Shown here piece after piece: positions 42,663-53,768 of a stretch of DNA of 64,000 bases (positions are counted from its first letter, which is position 1; every line of letters begins with the position of its first letter). This DNA is from Aphidius gifuensis. Its lineage: Eukaryota; Arthropoda; Insecta; Hymenoptera; Braconidae. A program made the translations under genes and the position numbers. The notes beneath the pieces are model-generated. The model made no database searches. It had not been told where the DNA came from and saw only the letters and a list, made by a program, of their open reading frames with translations. The stretch covers positions 24,238,555 to 24,302,554 of the forward strand of contig NC_057789.1 of assembly GCF_014905175.1 (NCBI RefSeq), in the 5' to 3' direction.

Positions 42663-43189
42663 GTCTTTTTTCTTATATATTTTTTTACATGTGCAGGATT
42701 CATATTTATATAGACAACTAAACATTATACTGACATTATTTTGTGATAAATGAAATAGCAAAAACACTCGAAAGTTATAAGTTGGGGTAATTTTTTATAC
42801 TATTTTATAGTGAAATTATTTATATAATAAATTTAACAGTCAGAAAATTATGTAAAAAATTATAAAAAACATTCAGAAGTAGTTTAATTATGAATAATTT
42901 TACTAAATTTATGTTCAATAGATTACTGTGATAATTTTAAAGAGAGCGTTGAAATGAATCTGCCAATCCACATCGAATATCTGGAAACAGATATGTATCG
43001 CAATATGACCTGACCAATCAACGCAACCCAAAGTAAGTTAATACTTTTTTTATATCGATATTTATTAATAAGCAATATTTTGTTTTTATTTTAATACATT
43101 GTCGAAGAGATATTAAACTATTATGACTGATATGAGTCCCAAGATCAACAACAAGACCTGCAGGACACAGAGAAAAAGAAAAGCTACCA
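42663..43189. other. A5 downstream / A6 upstream interval
   Basis: It contains the exon-like conserved block (about 42955-43030, ending cccaaagtaagtta) and a short stretch resembling promoter-proximal sequence of A3 and A4. No gene was seen. Confidence 0.45.
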
Positions 43190-43281
43190 ATTGGCGGGAA
43201 ATTAGTGTTTTCGTTAACTGGTAAGGTAGAAATGATCTTGTTATTTGTTGGGCACCATTACACATTGCACGACGCATGCGT
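43190..43281 (+). promoter_or_regulatory. A6 promoter block
   Basis: ATTGGCGGGAAA at 43190-43201 and perfect ACGCATGCGT at 43272-43281, 82 bases apart. The start codon is at 43427. Confidence 0.6.
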
Positions 43282-43426
43282 GAATTTTCATGATTTTGGA
43301 TTTTTTTTTTATACTGTCCAAGTGACCACTGACCAACTGACCACTATTGAGATTTGTCATATGTCATATACGTTTGTTCAAGGTGATTTAAGTATTGATT
43401 ATTATTTCTGATCGATCACTACAAAG

Positions 43427-45645
43427 ATGAAAAAGTTCACCTATATAACGATTTTTATAACTACTGCAGCTGTCTTGATTATTTGTCCCATTGGGGTGAG
43501 TTAGAATTATTTAAAAATTTAATTATTAAACTGATTGTGCATATAGTTTATATTTAAAAAAAATATAAGGGAATAATAATTAGATGTATAAATTTTTTAT
43601 GCAGTCGAAATAGAAATTCTTTTGGCATCATGTCATGTGCATGTATTGAAGCTAAATAGAAATTACTTGAATAATATAAATTCCGATAAACAGTCTAGCA
43701 ATACCTCGACAAGGATTTTCACGTGAAATTTCAAGATGCTGAAGTGCATACATATTTCATATTTAAAAAAAAATATATAAAAGTATAATAATTAGATGCA
43801 TAAAATGTGTATGCAGTCGAAATAGAAATTCTTTAGGCATCATCTCAATTAGTGCATGTATTGAAGCTAAATAAAATGTACTTGTATAATAAATTTCGGT
43901 AAATCGTCTTGCAATACCTTGACAAGGATTTTCACGTAGAAATTTGAGATGCTGTGATATTTACCATGAAACCAGAGTCGTTTTTTTTTCTGGGTAATTG
44001 CCCTAATCCCCTTAATCCTCCAGGCCACAAAGCTTTTCAATTTTTCCTAGTTTCGGCAAGTTAAACACTGACATTCTTCTTTACAGTTATTTAGAAAAAA
44101 AAACCATTAGTATCACAACGTCGTGAAATTTCACGTGAAAATCCTGGCCCTGAATTCTTGTCGCGTCTAAATATTTTCGTTTTTTCGAGATTGAAAAATA
44201 TTTCTTTTAAAATTTTTAAAATTTATAAATATTTAAAATAATATTAATTGAATAAATAAAATAGGTATAATTTGTATTCAATTCAGCAAAATATTGATTT
44301 TTAACGAATTTCATTAAATTTTATTATTGACTTGAAATCGAAAATAAAAAAAAAATTTTAAATAAATTTATTTTAATTTATAAGTACATAATTATTCCAG
44401 GGAGCATCGAAATTTTTGCCTACCCCAACAAATAATTCAGAAGCTGAAGACAGCATCGTACAGAAAAATAACATGAATAACCAATCAACAATTGAAAGTA
44501 AGTTATACTTTTTATTTTATCTGCAATTAATAAGCAAACATTATTTTTTTCGTATTTTTATTTTTAATTGTTATAACTGCGTGTTTGTTTCAGCACCAAC
44601 ATACAAAACATACTTTTGTAATACATCTTCTGTATTTTACATGGAAAATGTTTGTAATGATTTTCCAACCTGGACTATTGATTTGTTCAACAGAAGTTTA
44701 ACATCTCTCCCACAAGGAATATTCGATAAATTAATATCTCTAAATGATTTGTACCTGGATGCCAATAATCTGACTCACCTCGAGCCCAACACTTTCGATA
44801 ACTTGTCCAATCTGAGAGAGTTAAAGATCAGTTATAATAGTTTAACATCCCTTCCACAAGGAATATTCAATGGATTAGAGTCTCTTAATTCGTTGGATTT
44901 ATCATCAAATAAACTGACAAGTCTTGATTCTGATATTTTTAATAGCTTGTCTAAACTGAAACATTTATACATCACAAATAATAACTTAACATCCCTTGAA
45001 CATGAAGTATTTAGTGAATTGAAATCTTTAACACTTTTACATTTGCGATCCAACAAACTGACAAGTCTTCCGTTTAATATTTTCAATGAGTTGATCCATC
45101 TTATCGATTTAGATATTAGTCATAATCATTTAACATCTCTCCCACAAAGTATATTCAGTGAATTGAAATCTCTACGTCGATTGAAATTAGATACAAATAA
45201 ACTGACTAGTCTACAGTTTGGTACATTTCATAAATTGTACAATCTGAAAGTTTTATCGATTAGTAATAATAATTTAACAACTCTTCCACAAGGAATACTT
45301 GATGAAGAAGATTCTAATATTTTCGATGACTTAGTCAGTCTCAGAGTTTTAGATATTCATAATAATAATCTGACAGATCTTCCAACTTATATTTTCTTTG
45401 AAATTCATAATCTGGAATCCATATGTTTACAATCAAACAATCTCAATGAATTAAAGCCTGAAGTATTCTATGATTTAATGCAGCTTCGTTTGCTCAATAT
45501 TGAAGATAATAAATTCAGCCTAACAGACGATGATAAAAAATTAATTTTAAACAATATACAACAGCAAAATGACGATGAACCTACTCCATATAATATTATT
45601 AGAAACGAACAATGCTATTTATCACTGAAATATGTGTCTAACTAA
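43427..45645 (+). CDS. Secreted LRR protein, clade A-II (A6), 405 aa
   Basis: Predicted exons: 43427-43495 (signal peptide MKKFTYITIFITTAA...), 44401-44497 (G-A-S-K-F-L-P-T linker), 44594-45645 (LRR exon). The sum is 1218 nt, in frame. It is the shortest intact member. The N-cap N-D-F-P-T-W-T-I-D-L-F is identical to A5, but the next five repeats of A5 are missing by a clean in-frame 360-nt deletion between two L-P-Q-G/L-P-K-G positions. About 11 LRRs and the full C-terminal module (D-E-E-D-S-N-I-F, D-D-D-K-K-L-I-L-N-N, N-E-Q-C) follow. The second intron is again 96 nt, stop-free and in frame. Confidence 0.87.
43917..44148. repeat. Intron-1 inverted-repeat element, A6 copy
   Basis: Same arms as in A5. 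A partial extra copy of the left arm lies at about 43705-43742, with a duplicated stretch (agatgcataaaatg...ttgaagctaaat) between them, so the intron has a local tandem duplication. Confidence 0.7.
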
Positions 45646-46964
45646 ATTCTTTATTTATTTTGAATATTTTTGTACCTCAATTCAACCATTCATTCATTAA
45701 TACCTGATGTAAAACGATACGAATCACTGTATTTTAAAATATATATTATTAAAAATAAAGAAAAATAAAAAAAAATATAGTATATTTTGATTCAATTGCC
45801 AGAGTAGATAGTATCCAATTTTTATCAACTAAAATATAAGAAATCTGTTCTCAAACGTAATATAGGTATAAATTAAGAACAAAAAATGTTTTAAAAAAAT
45901 TATTAAATATAAAAAAAATTAAATAAATTTGAAAAAAATAATAATTGCATATACTTAGTGTTTCCCACACCTGCTCTATAAAAAAAGATGGAATGATTTA
46001 AAGAGATAGAATCAATTGGCTCATGCTAACACCTAGAATTTACAACTTTATACTTGATGATATACCACGCACTGTAATAACGCATATAATATACTTTCTC
46101 CCTTCAACAAATAATTTTTTTTGTCTATTATATTTTTTATTTTAAATACAATGATAATAATTATATTCATTTATTATATTTTTTAATTAACAACACAAAT
46201 AAGCACCGCATGGATACAATTTATTTATTTATTTACTCTTAATAATGTTAATTATTAATGTTAATTATTCAAAAAAAATATGAAAAATAAATTAAATTAT
46301 TATTTTCAGAATAACATAAATAATTAAAACAAAAAATTTTTTTTTATTATTATTAATTAGTTTATCAAATTATTTTTTTTTGCAGATGGTGCAGTACATA
46401 TTCATCATTAAATGATAATATCTGTAAATTATTATTTCAAATAATTCTATAATTTCCTTGCATATGTTTTTTAATTTTTTTTAAATTATTTTTCCTTACA
46501 ATTTTTTATTTTTTATAATTTAATATTATAAGTACTATAAATGTGAAAATTCGTGCAAAAGAAAAAATATTCAATAAAATTTTACAAATTACTGGCATAA
46601 AATTAGAAATATTCTTTTTAAAATATATACAGAGTATTATGAGCACGTGATTATGATTATGATGTTCATAGTTATCGAATGTTTGACAGTGTATAACTTC
46701 CTGTTGAATTCACGAGTCTAGAAATATTATACAAAGTTTGAAATAAGAAAGACGATGATAGCTCTTTTAAAACAGAAAACAAAGTTATTTATTACAATAA
46801 AAATAATGAATTATTTAGTAAAATCATGTATACAATATAATAACAAAAAAATAAGTATTTAATTATTAATTTTTCATCTCTGTTTCATTATATGTAAAAA
46901 ATTACAAATAACAACATATTGAAAATCATTTAATATTAATCTAAAACTTGTTTACCTATGTATA
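45646..46964. other. A6 3' flank and featureless AT-rich DNA
   Basis: Poly(A)-like aaataaagaaaaataaa is at about 45752. Beyond it is AT-rich sequence with no coding frame, RNA gene or repeat family that I recognise. This is the longest stretch of the window without LRR sequence. Confidence 0.45.
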
Positions 46965-47145
46965 CCCTGGTGAAAATATTTCTCCGAATTTTTCTGAATT
47001 TCTCCGTGATTACTTCGAATTTCTCCGCGGTTACTCTGAATTTCTCCGCGATTACCCCGAATTTCTCCCAAATTGCAACGAATTTCTGCCCATTGTACGT
47101 TCGACGTAATGTCAAAACTTACCGCGCCGTACCATTCCGCCAGGG
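46965..47145. mobile_element. 181-bp MITE with internal tttctccg repeats
   Basis: Ends ccctggtgaaaat and, inverted, ccctggcggaatgg, with TA flanking both (46963-46964 and 47146-47147). The interior is a run of diverged copies of gaatttctccgcgattac (about 18 bp). A related, more decayed copy is at about 47945-48290. The short open frame over it is accidental. Confidence 0.78.
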
Positions 47146-47355
47146 TAATTCTAAAAATGAACGAAAAGAAATAAATCTTATTAGATGTTTAAATTTCGTT
47201 GATATTAAAATCACTAATAAAGTATTTTGAAAAAAAAGATTAACATGTGTGATGTTATCATCAACAAAAAGTTAGACACAAAAACCTTGAATATTAATCT
47301 TCTGATAATAAATTATCAACTAATTTTGTACTTCCATAAAAAATAAGTAAACAAA

Positions 47356-47439
47356 TCAGAAAAACCAGAAGAAAGACCAAATGAACAAATTGATGATATT
47401 CCAGAAGAATCAGAAGAATCTGAAGATGATGATGCATGA
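47356..47439 (+). pseudogene. Acidic C-terminal gene fragment, origin unknown
   Basis: A 27-codon open stretch encoding P-E-E-R-P-N-E-Q-I-D-D-I-P-E-E-S-E-E and D-D-D-A before a stop. An aataaa hexamer follows at about 47473. The composition is coding-like (an acidic tail), yet there is no ATG and a stop lies just upstream. It may be the last exon or a retroposed end of a host gene. Function cannot be assigned. Confidence 0.3.
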
Positions 47440-47810
47440 TAATAATAATACTGCGGATGATTCTGACATGGAATAAAATTTTATTTAAAATTGTTATGCT
47501 AAGTTTTTTCTATATAAAATAAAAACAAATAAATGAATGAATAAGATGAAGAAAAAATAAAAAAAAAAGGTGCTTTGAATTTAAATTAATAATATTATAT
47601 TTATTTATTGCTGATAATATTTATTTATTTGTAATAAAAAAATGATAAATAAATTATACAAGTACATTACATGTATTTCGATGATGTTTATAATTATTTA
47701 AATATTAAAAATGTGCTGCAATTGAAGGATTTTCAATTGAAAATACATGGTGGTGTAAATCTAACAAAACGAATGGTATTTATATGTTGATGAAAAAGTT
47801 ATCAGTATGC

Positions 47811-47890
47811 CAAGAAATACAACAAAATAACCAAACCAATCAACAATTGAATCAATATTATACTTGTATCTTTTTCAGCAATTGCAATTG
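47811..47890 (+). pseudogene. Decayed clade A-II linker-exon remnant
   Basis: It reads aaccaatcaacaattgaa, the end of the clade A-II linker exon, followed by tatac...tttttcagcaatt, a remnant of the short intron and acceptor. The donor is lost (gaatca for gaaagt). No LRR exon follows. Confidence 0.5.
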
Positions 47891-47944
47891 GTCCTGATTG
47901 AACTGATTTATATGTTGATAAAATATCATAATATGTATGGTGAT

Positions 47945-48290
47945 CCCTGATGAAAATATTTCTCCGAATTTTTCCGAATTTCTCCGCGATTACTCCGAAT
48001 TTTTCCCAAATTGACTCATGCTCGTCGTTGATTTCGGAAGAATTTCTCCGCGGTAGAATTTTTTTTTTTTACATGTTTCTCCGCGTATGTTTAATTGCGG
48101 AGAAATATTTACGAAGGTTCTCTTAGCCAAGTTGATTCGAAGAAACGGCGGAAAAATTTCTCCTCGTCGTTAATTTTAGAAAAAATTTCTCAGCAACAAA
48201 ATTATTTTTTCACCCGGTTGGAGAAATGGCGGACAAATCTCTCCACCATTTGTTCAATTTTTTTCCAACTTTTCCAATTTTCAATTTTTC
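47945..48290. mobile_element. Decayed relative of the 46965 element
   Basis: The left end ccctgatgaaaatatttctcc matches the 46965 element. Several tttctccgcg units in both orientations follow. No matching right terminus was found, so it is degraded or composite. Confidence 0.55.
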
Positions 48291-48654
48291 CAAACGAAAA
48301 TGACTAATTATTAATTGTTACATAACGCAAAGCATATTTACTGAGTTATAAATTTATTAAACTATTTGATTAGAAAACTGTTAAATTCTTTACTATTATC
48401 TTTAGCACAAAATAATGTCAATATAAATAAGAATCTACATGTAAAAAATATATAAGAAAATTGACCTGAAAGGATCAATTAAAAAAAATATAAATTTCAA
48501 TGAATTAGGCAATAACTATAAGGTCATTTTTAGAACACAAATTTTATTTTATAATTTTTAAATGACAAAGATGAACAAAATTTTTAATTGGGGTACAAGA
48601 ATATTCAAAGGAAATAAAGGACTTAGTTATATATACATATTTCAGTGATAATTG

Positions 48655-49050
48655 ATTGATAATTGATTAATTAGCATTGTTCGTTTCTAATAATATTATA
48701 TGGAGTAGATTCATCGTAATTTTGCTGTTGCATATTGTTTAAAATTAATTTTTTATCATCGTCTGTTAGGCTGAATTTATTATCTTCAATATTGAGCAAA
48801 CGAAGCTGCATTAAATCATAGAATACTTCAGGCTTTAATTCATTGAGATTGTTTGATTGTAAACATAAAATTCCAGATCATGAATTTCAAAGAAAATATA
48901 AGTTGGAAGATCTGTCAGATTATTATTATGAATATCTAAAACTCTAAGACTGACCAAGTCTTCGAAAATATTAGAATCCTCTTCATCAAGTATTTCTTGT
49001 GGAAGAGATGTTAAAATATTATTACTAATAGATAAAATTTCATTCGTCGC
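48655..49050 (-). pseudogene. Collapsed clade A-II gene: promoter joined to C-terminal module
   Basis: The minus strand reads from a clade A-II promoter (palindrome at 49117-49126) straight into the last part of an LRR exon (I-L-S-I-S-N-N, D-E-E-D-S-N-I-F-E-D-L, L-D-I-H-N-N-N-L-T-D-L-P). Signal peptide, linker, N-cap and most LRRs are deleted. A frameshift near 48870 (L-E-F-Y-V-Y for L-E-S-I-C-L-Q) breaks the C-terminal module, whose remains continue to about 48660. The closest relative is A6. Confidence 0.85.
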
Positions 49051-49116
49051 TGTGGTCATTTTGTCTGACTTGGTCGACTTGGTCAGTATAAATAAAAAAT
49101 CTAAATCATGAAAATC

Positions 49117-49211
49117 ACGCATGCGTTGTGCAAAGTATCATGGTGCCCAATACAAATCGAGATATTTTCTACCTTACCAATTAACAACATAAACGCCAAT
49201 TTCCCGCCAAT
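49117..49211 (-). promoter_or_regulatory. Promoter block of the collapsed pseudogene
   Basis: Perfect ACGCATGCGT at 49117-49126 and ATTGGCGGGAAA (minus strand) at 49200-49211, 83 bases apart, still intact although the gene is dead. Confidence 0.55.
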
Positions 49212-50043
49212 TCATAGTTTTCTTTTTTTTCTTTGCAGGTCTTGTTGTTGATCTTGATACTCATATCAGGCATAATAGATTATTATTTCTTCGACAATGT
49301 ATTATAATAAAAACAATACACTTGCTCATTTATTAATATCGAAATGAAAAATGTATTAACTATTACTTTGGTTATCGATTAGTCAAGTCATATTTCGACC
49401 CACATCTGATTCCAGAATTCCGATTGTATTGGCCACGTTATTTTCACGCTCTCTCTAAAGTCATCACAACAATCGATTAAAAATAAATGCAGTTAAATTA
49501 TTCTTAATAAGGCTGTTTCGAAATATTTTTTCTAATAATTATTATATATAGCAAATATTTTTCGTTAATTTTTTTTACTTATACACACATAAATATATAC
49601 AACCTTTTCCGTTGTATTTAATTTTCAAATGTTTATCTTAAAAATAGACAGTTATATATTAATGATTTGAAAAATAAATTTTGGTTTTATAAAACTTTAC
49701 ATTTTTTTAGTCCTTTTGCTATTTTCTTCAGCACGGAATAATGTGAATATGTATATGTATTTATATGTCCTTTTTAAATATATTATCATGTTTAATAAGT
49801 AATCATGATCATAAAAAAAAAAAAAAAATCCAAACACTATTGTCAATATGAATATCAATTCACAAGTAAAAAAATATATGAGATAATTAATCTGAAAGAA
49901 TGAATAAATAAAAATAAACATTTCAATTAAATAAGTAAAAACTGTATATGGTCTTTTAAATCATAAATTTTATTTGAATATTTTTTAAAGGACAAAGATG
50001 AATATAATTTCATTTGAAGTATATTCAAAGGTATATTGAATTA
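49212..50043. other. Pseudogene upstream / A7 downstream interval
   Basis: A near copy of the 38570-39060 flank (gattagtcaagtcatatttcg at about 49376), then the A7 3' flank with TTTATT (poly(A) on minus) at about 49969. No gene was seen. Confidence 0.5.
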
Positions 50044-52807
50044 TTAATAATTATAAAGATCAAGCCGGCACTGTTCATTTTTAATAATATTATAGGAAGT
50101 AGATTCATCGTAAGTTTGCTGTTTCATATTTTTTAAAATTAATTTTTTGTCATCGTCTGTTAGACTGAATTTATTATGTTCAACATTAAGCAAAAAAAGC
50201 TGCGTTAAATTAGTAAAAACTTCAGGTTTTAATTCCTTGAGATTGTTTGATTGTAAACATAAAAATAGCAGAGCATCATTTTCAAAGAAAATATTATTTG
50301 GAAGATCTGTCAAATTATTATTATGAACATCTAAAATTTGAAGATGGATCAATCCATTGAAAACATTTTGTGGAAGAGATGTTAAACTATTATCACTGAT
50401 ATGTAAAATTTCAAGATTCGACAAGAGATTAAAAGTATCATTTTCAAGACTTAACAGTTTATTGGATGCCAAATTCAACAAATTTAGAGATTTCAATCCA
50501 TCAAATATTCCTTCTGGAAGAGATGTTAAGTTGTTATTAGCAATAAATAAATGGTCGAGTTTGGTCAAGCTATTAAAAATACAAGGTTCAAGACTTGTCA
50601 GTTTATTTGATGATAAATCCAACCATCTTAGAGACTCTAATCTATTGAATATTCTTCGTGGAAGAGATGTTAAATTATTATTACCAATATCTAAATCATC
50701 AAGATGGATCAACTTCTTGAAAATTTTGGATGGAAGACTTGTCAGTTTATTGAATTGCAAAATTAAAGAAAGTAAAGATTTCAATTCATTAAATAATTCT
50801 TCTCGAAGAGATGTTAAATTATTATTACTGATATCTAAAATTCTCAGTTCTGACAAACTATTAAAAGTGTTAAGCTCCAGACTGGTTAGTTTATTTGATG
50901 ATAAAAACAAGAGATTGAGAGACTCTAAACCATTGAATATTTCTTCTGGAAGAAATGTTAAGTTATTATTTGCAATAAATAAACGGTCAAGTTTGGTCAA
51001 GCTATTAAAAATATCAGGTTCAAGACTTGTCAGTTTATTTGATGATAAATTCAACGATCTTAGAGACTCTAATCCATTGAATATTCCTTGTGGAAGGGAT
51101 GTTAAACTATTATAATTGATCTTTAACTCTGTTAGATTAGACAAGTTACTAAAAGTGTCGGGTTTAAGGTGAGATAGATTATTTGAATCTAGACGCAAAT
51201 GAGTTAGAGATATTAATCTATTGAATATTCCTTGTGGAAGAGATGTTAAATTATTGTTATTGATTGCTAGATATTTCAGTTTGGACAAGCTATTGAAAGT
51301 TTTAGGCTCTAGACTGGTCAGTTTGTTTAAATCTAATTCTAAATCGAGTAGAGATATTAATCCTTCAAAAATATCTTGTGGAAGATGTGTTAAATTATTG
51401 TTACTGATGAATAAATATCCCAGTTTGGACAAACTATTGAAAGTTTTAGGCTCCAGGCTGGCCAGTTTGTTTGAACGTACGTTCAAATAAGTCAGAGATA
51501 TCAAATCTTTGAAAATATCTTGTGGAAGGTGTGTTAAATTATTGTTATTGATTGCTAAATATCCCAGTTTGGACAAACTATTGAAAGTTTTAGGCTCCAG
51601 ACTGGTCAGTTTGTTTAAATCTAATTCTAAATCAAGTAGAGATATCAATCCATTGAATACTCCTTGTGGGAGAAATGTTAAACCTTTGTGACTTAAATAA
51701 ATACGCTGGCTTGAATAATTCTTACAAACATTTTCCATGTAAAATACAGAAGATGTATTACAAAAGTATGTTTTGTATGTTAGTTCTGAAACATACATGC
51801 AATTATATCAATTAAAAATGAAAATAAGAAAAAAGTAATATTTGCTTATTAATCAAAGATAAAATAAAAAATATAACTTACTTTGACTTGTTGATTGGCT
51901 ATTTATGTCATTTTTCGGTACAATGCTGTCTTCAACTTCTGAATTATTTGTTTGGGTTGGCAAAAATTTCGATGCTTCCTGAAATGATTTAGTACTTATA
52001 AATTAAAATAGATTTATTTAGAATACTTTTCAAATTTCAATTTCAAGTTAATAATAAAATTTAATGAAATTTGTTAAAATTTAATATTTTGTTAAATGAA
52101 ATAAAAATTATATTCTTTTTATTCATTAATTATCATTTGAAATATTTATAAATGAGTTATAAAATAAATATTTTTTAATTTCGAAAAAACGAATATATAC
52201 AGACGTGACAAGGATTTAAACCCAAGGATTTCACGTGAAATTTTACGATGATGTGATACTAATGGTTTTTTTTTTTTTTTCAATAATGGTAAAGAAGGAC
52301 GTCAGTGTTTAACTTGTCGAAGCTAGGAAAAATTGAAAAGCCATCTGGCCTAGAACATTAAGGGCAATGAAAGGGATTAAGGCAGTTACCAAGAAAGGAA
52401 AACGACTTGGGTTTCATGGTCAATATCACAGCATCTTAGAACTCTACGTGAAAATCCTTGTCAAGGTATTGTTATAAACGATTCAAAGTTTATTATACAA
52501 GTACATTCTATTTCGTACAAGTACATATTATACAAGCTTGTATTAATTATCAAGTTGATTGTGTATATAGTTTATATATTAAAAAAAAATATAAAGGTAT
52601 AATAATTAAATGTATAAATTTTATATAGAATGTACTAGTACCTTTAGAATGTTATATACCTTTATATTTTTTTTAAATATATATAAACTATATACACAAT
52701 CAACTTGATAATTAATTTTTTAAATAATTTTTACTCACCCCAATTGGACAAATAATCGAGACAGCTGCAGTAATTATAACAATCGTTATATAATTAAACT
52801 TCTTCAT
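50044..52807 (-). CDS. Secreted LRR protein, clade A-II (A7), 635 aa
   Basis: Predicted exons, minus strand: 52807-52739 (signal peptide MKKFNYITIVI...), 51978-51882 (E-A-S-K-F-L-P linker, donor GTAAGT), 51785-50044 (LRR exon). The sum is 1908 nt, in frame. The N-cap is Y-F-C-N-T-S-S...V-C-K-N-Y, followed by about 21 LRRs and the C-terminal module with N-E-Q-C-R-L-D-L-Y-N-Y. Three successive early units (about 51200-51700) are near-identical (S-L-E-P-K-T-F-N-S-L-S-K-L-G-Y-L), marking recent unit duplication. Its promoter has the palindrome at 52997-53006 but the ATTGGCGGGAAA site is lost, replaced by unrelated sequence from about 53064. Confidence 0.87.
52222..52468. repeat. Intron-1 inverted-repeat element, A7 copy
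   Basis: Arms with tttcacgtgaaatttt and tctacgtgaaaatcc; orthologous to the other intron-1 copies. Confidence 0.72.
52542..52715. repeat. Intron-1 AT-rich hairpin, A7 copy
   Basis: Arms attaattatcaagttgatt and aatcaacttgataattaat with matching inner sequence. Confidence 0.75.
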
Positions 52808-52996
52808 TCTTGTAGTGAATAATAATCAATACCTAAATCACTCTGAACAAACGTAAATGACATATGACAAATCTTAATAGTGGTCACTGGTCACTGCTGG
52901 TCACTGACCACTGTGGTCACTTTGGACACTTTGTCTGACTTGGTCGACTTGGTCAGTATGAATAAGAATCCAAATTGATCCAAATCATGAAAAATC

Positions 52997-53006
52997 ACGC
53001 ATGCGT
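52997..53006 (-). promoter_or_regulatory. A7 promoter palindrome
   Basis: Perfect ACGCATGCGT about 190 bases upstream of the A7 start codon. The companion ATTGGCGGGAAA is absent. Confidence 0.55.
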
Positions 53007-53409
53007 TGTACAATGTATAATGGTGCCCAACAAAAAACAAGATATTTTCTACCTTACCAATTAAGGTACATTCTCAGCTACCTTCCGAATATAAGAATTT
53101 CTTGAAATTTATACAGTATTGTAATTGAAATATTGATAAATCATTTCGTGAAATAATATATTATGTTACAGACTTATTTTTTTTATAATAATTAATTAAA
53201 GTTGGCTACTTTTAGAGGTTAAACAATTAATCTACACTTTGACGTTAATAATGCACATAAATATATGCAAACCTTTCCGTTGTAGTTAATTTTCAAATGT
53301 TTATCTTAAAAATAGACAGTTATATATTAATGATTTCAAAAATAAATTTTGGTTTTATTGAACTTTAAATTTTTTCAGTCCTTTCGCTATTTTCTTCAGC
53401 ACGGAATAA

Positions 53410-53512
53410 TGTGAATATATTCATATGTCTTTTTTGAAAAATATTTTCATGTTTAATATTATTAAACATGAAAATATTTTTCAAAAAAGACATATAAATA
53501 TATTCATAATAT
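53410..53512. repeat. Near-perfect palindrome in A8 3' flank
   Basis: Left arm ...atatgtcttttttgaaa...catgtttaat and right arm attaaacatg...tttcaaaaaagacatat... pair over about 50 bases with very few mismatches and almost no loop. The parallel flanks of A4, A7 and A9 hold only one arm (for example 57692-57725), so the second arm is a local inverted duplication. Confidence 0.85.
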
Positions 53513-53768
53513 ATTAATAATAAGTAATCATAATCATAAAAAAAAAAAAAAATCCAAACACTATTGTCAATATAAATATCAATCCACAAGTAAAAAAATA
53601 TATGAGATAATTAACCTGAAAGGATAAATGAAGAAAAATAAAAATTTCAATTAATCAGGTAAAAACTGTATATGGTCTTTTAAAGCATAAATTTTATTTG
53701 AATATTTTTAAATGACAAAGATGAATATAATTTTATTTGAAGTATATTCAAAGGCAGTAATTGAATTA
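53513..53768. other. A8 3' flank
   Basis: AT-rich 3' flank with TTTATT (poly(A) signal on minus) at about 53694. No other feature. Confidence 0.4.

Noticed and set aside
46958..47230. 90-codon open frame over the 46965 element
   Set aside because: It is created by the tttctccg repeat units and lies mostly within a TA-flanked MITE.
48095..48307. 70-codon open frame
   Set aside because: It is inside the decayed relative of the same element and has no similarity to a protein domain I recognise.
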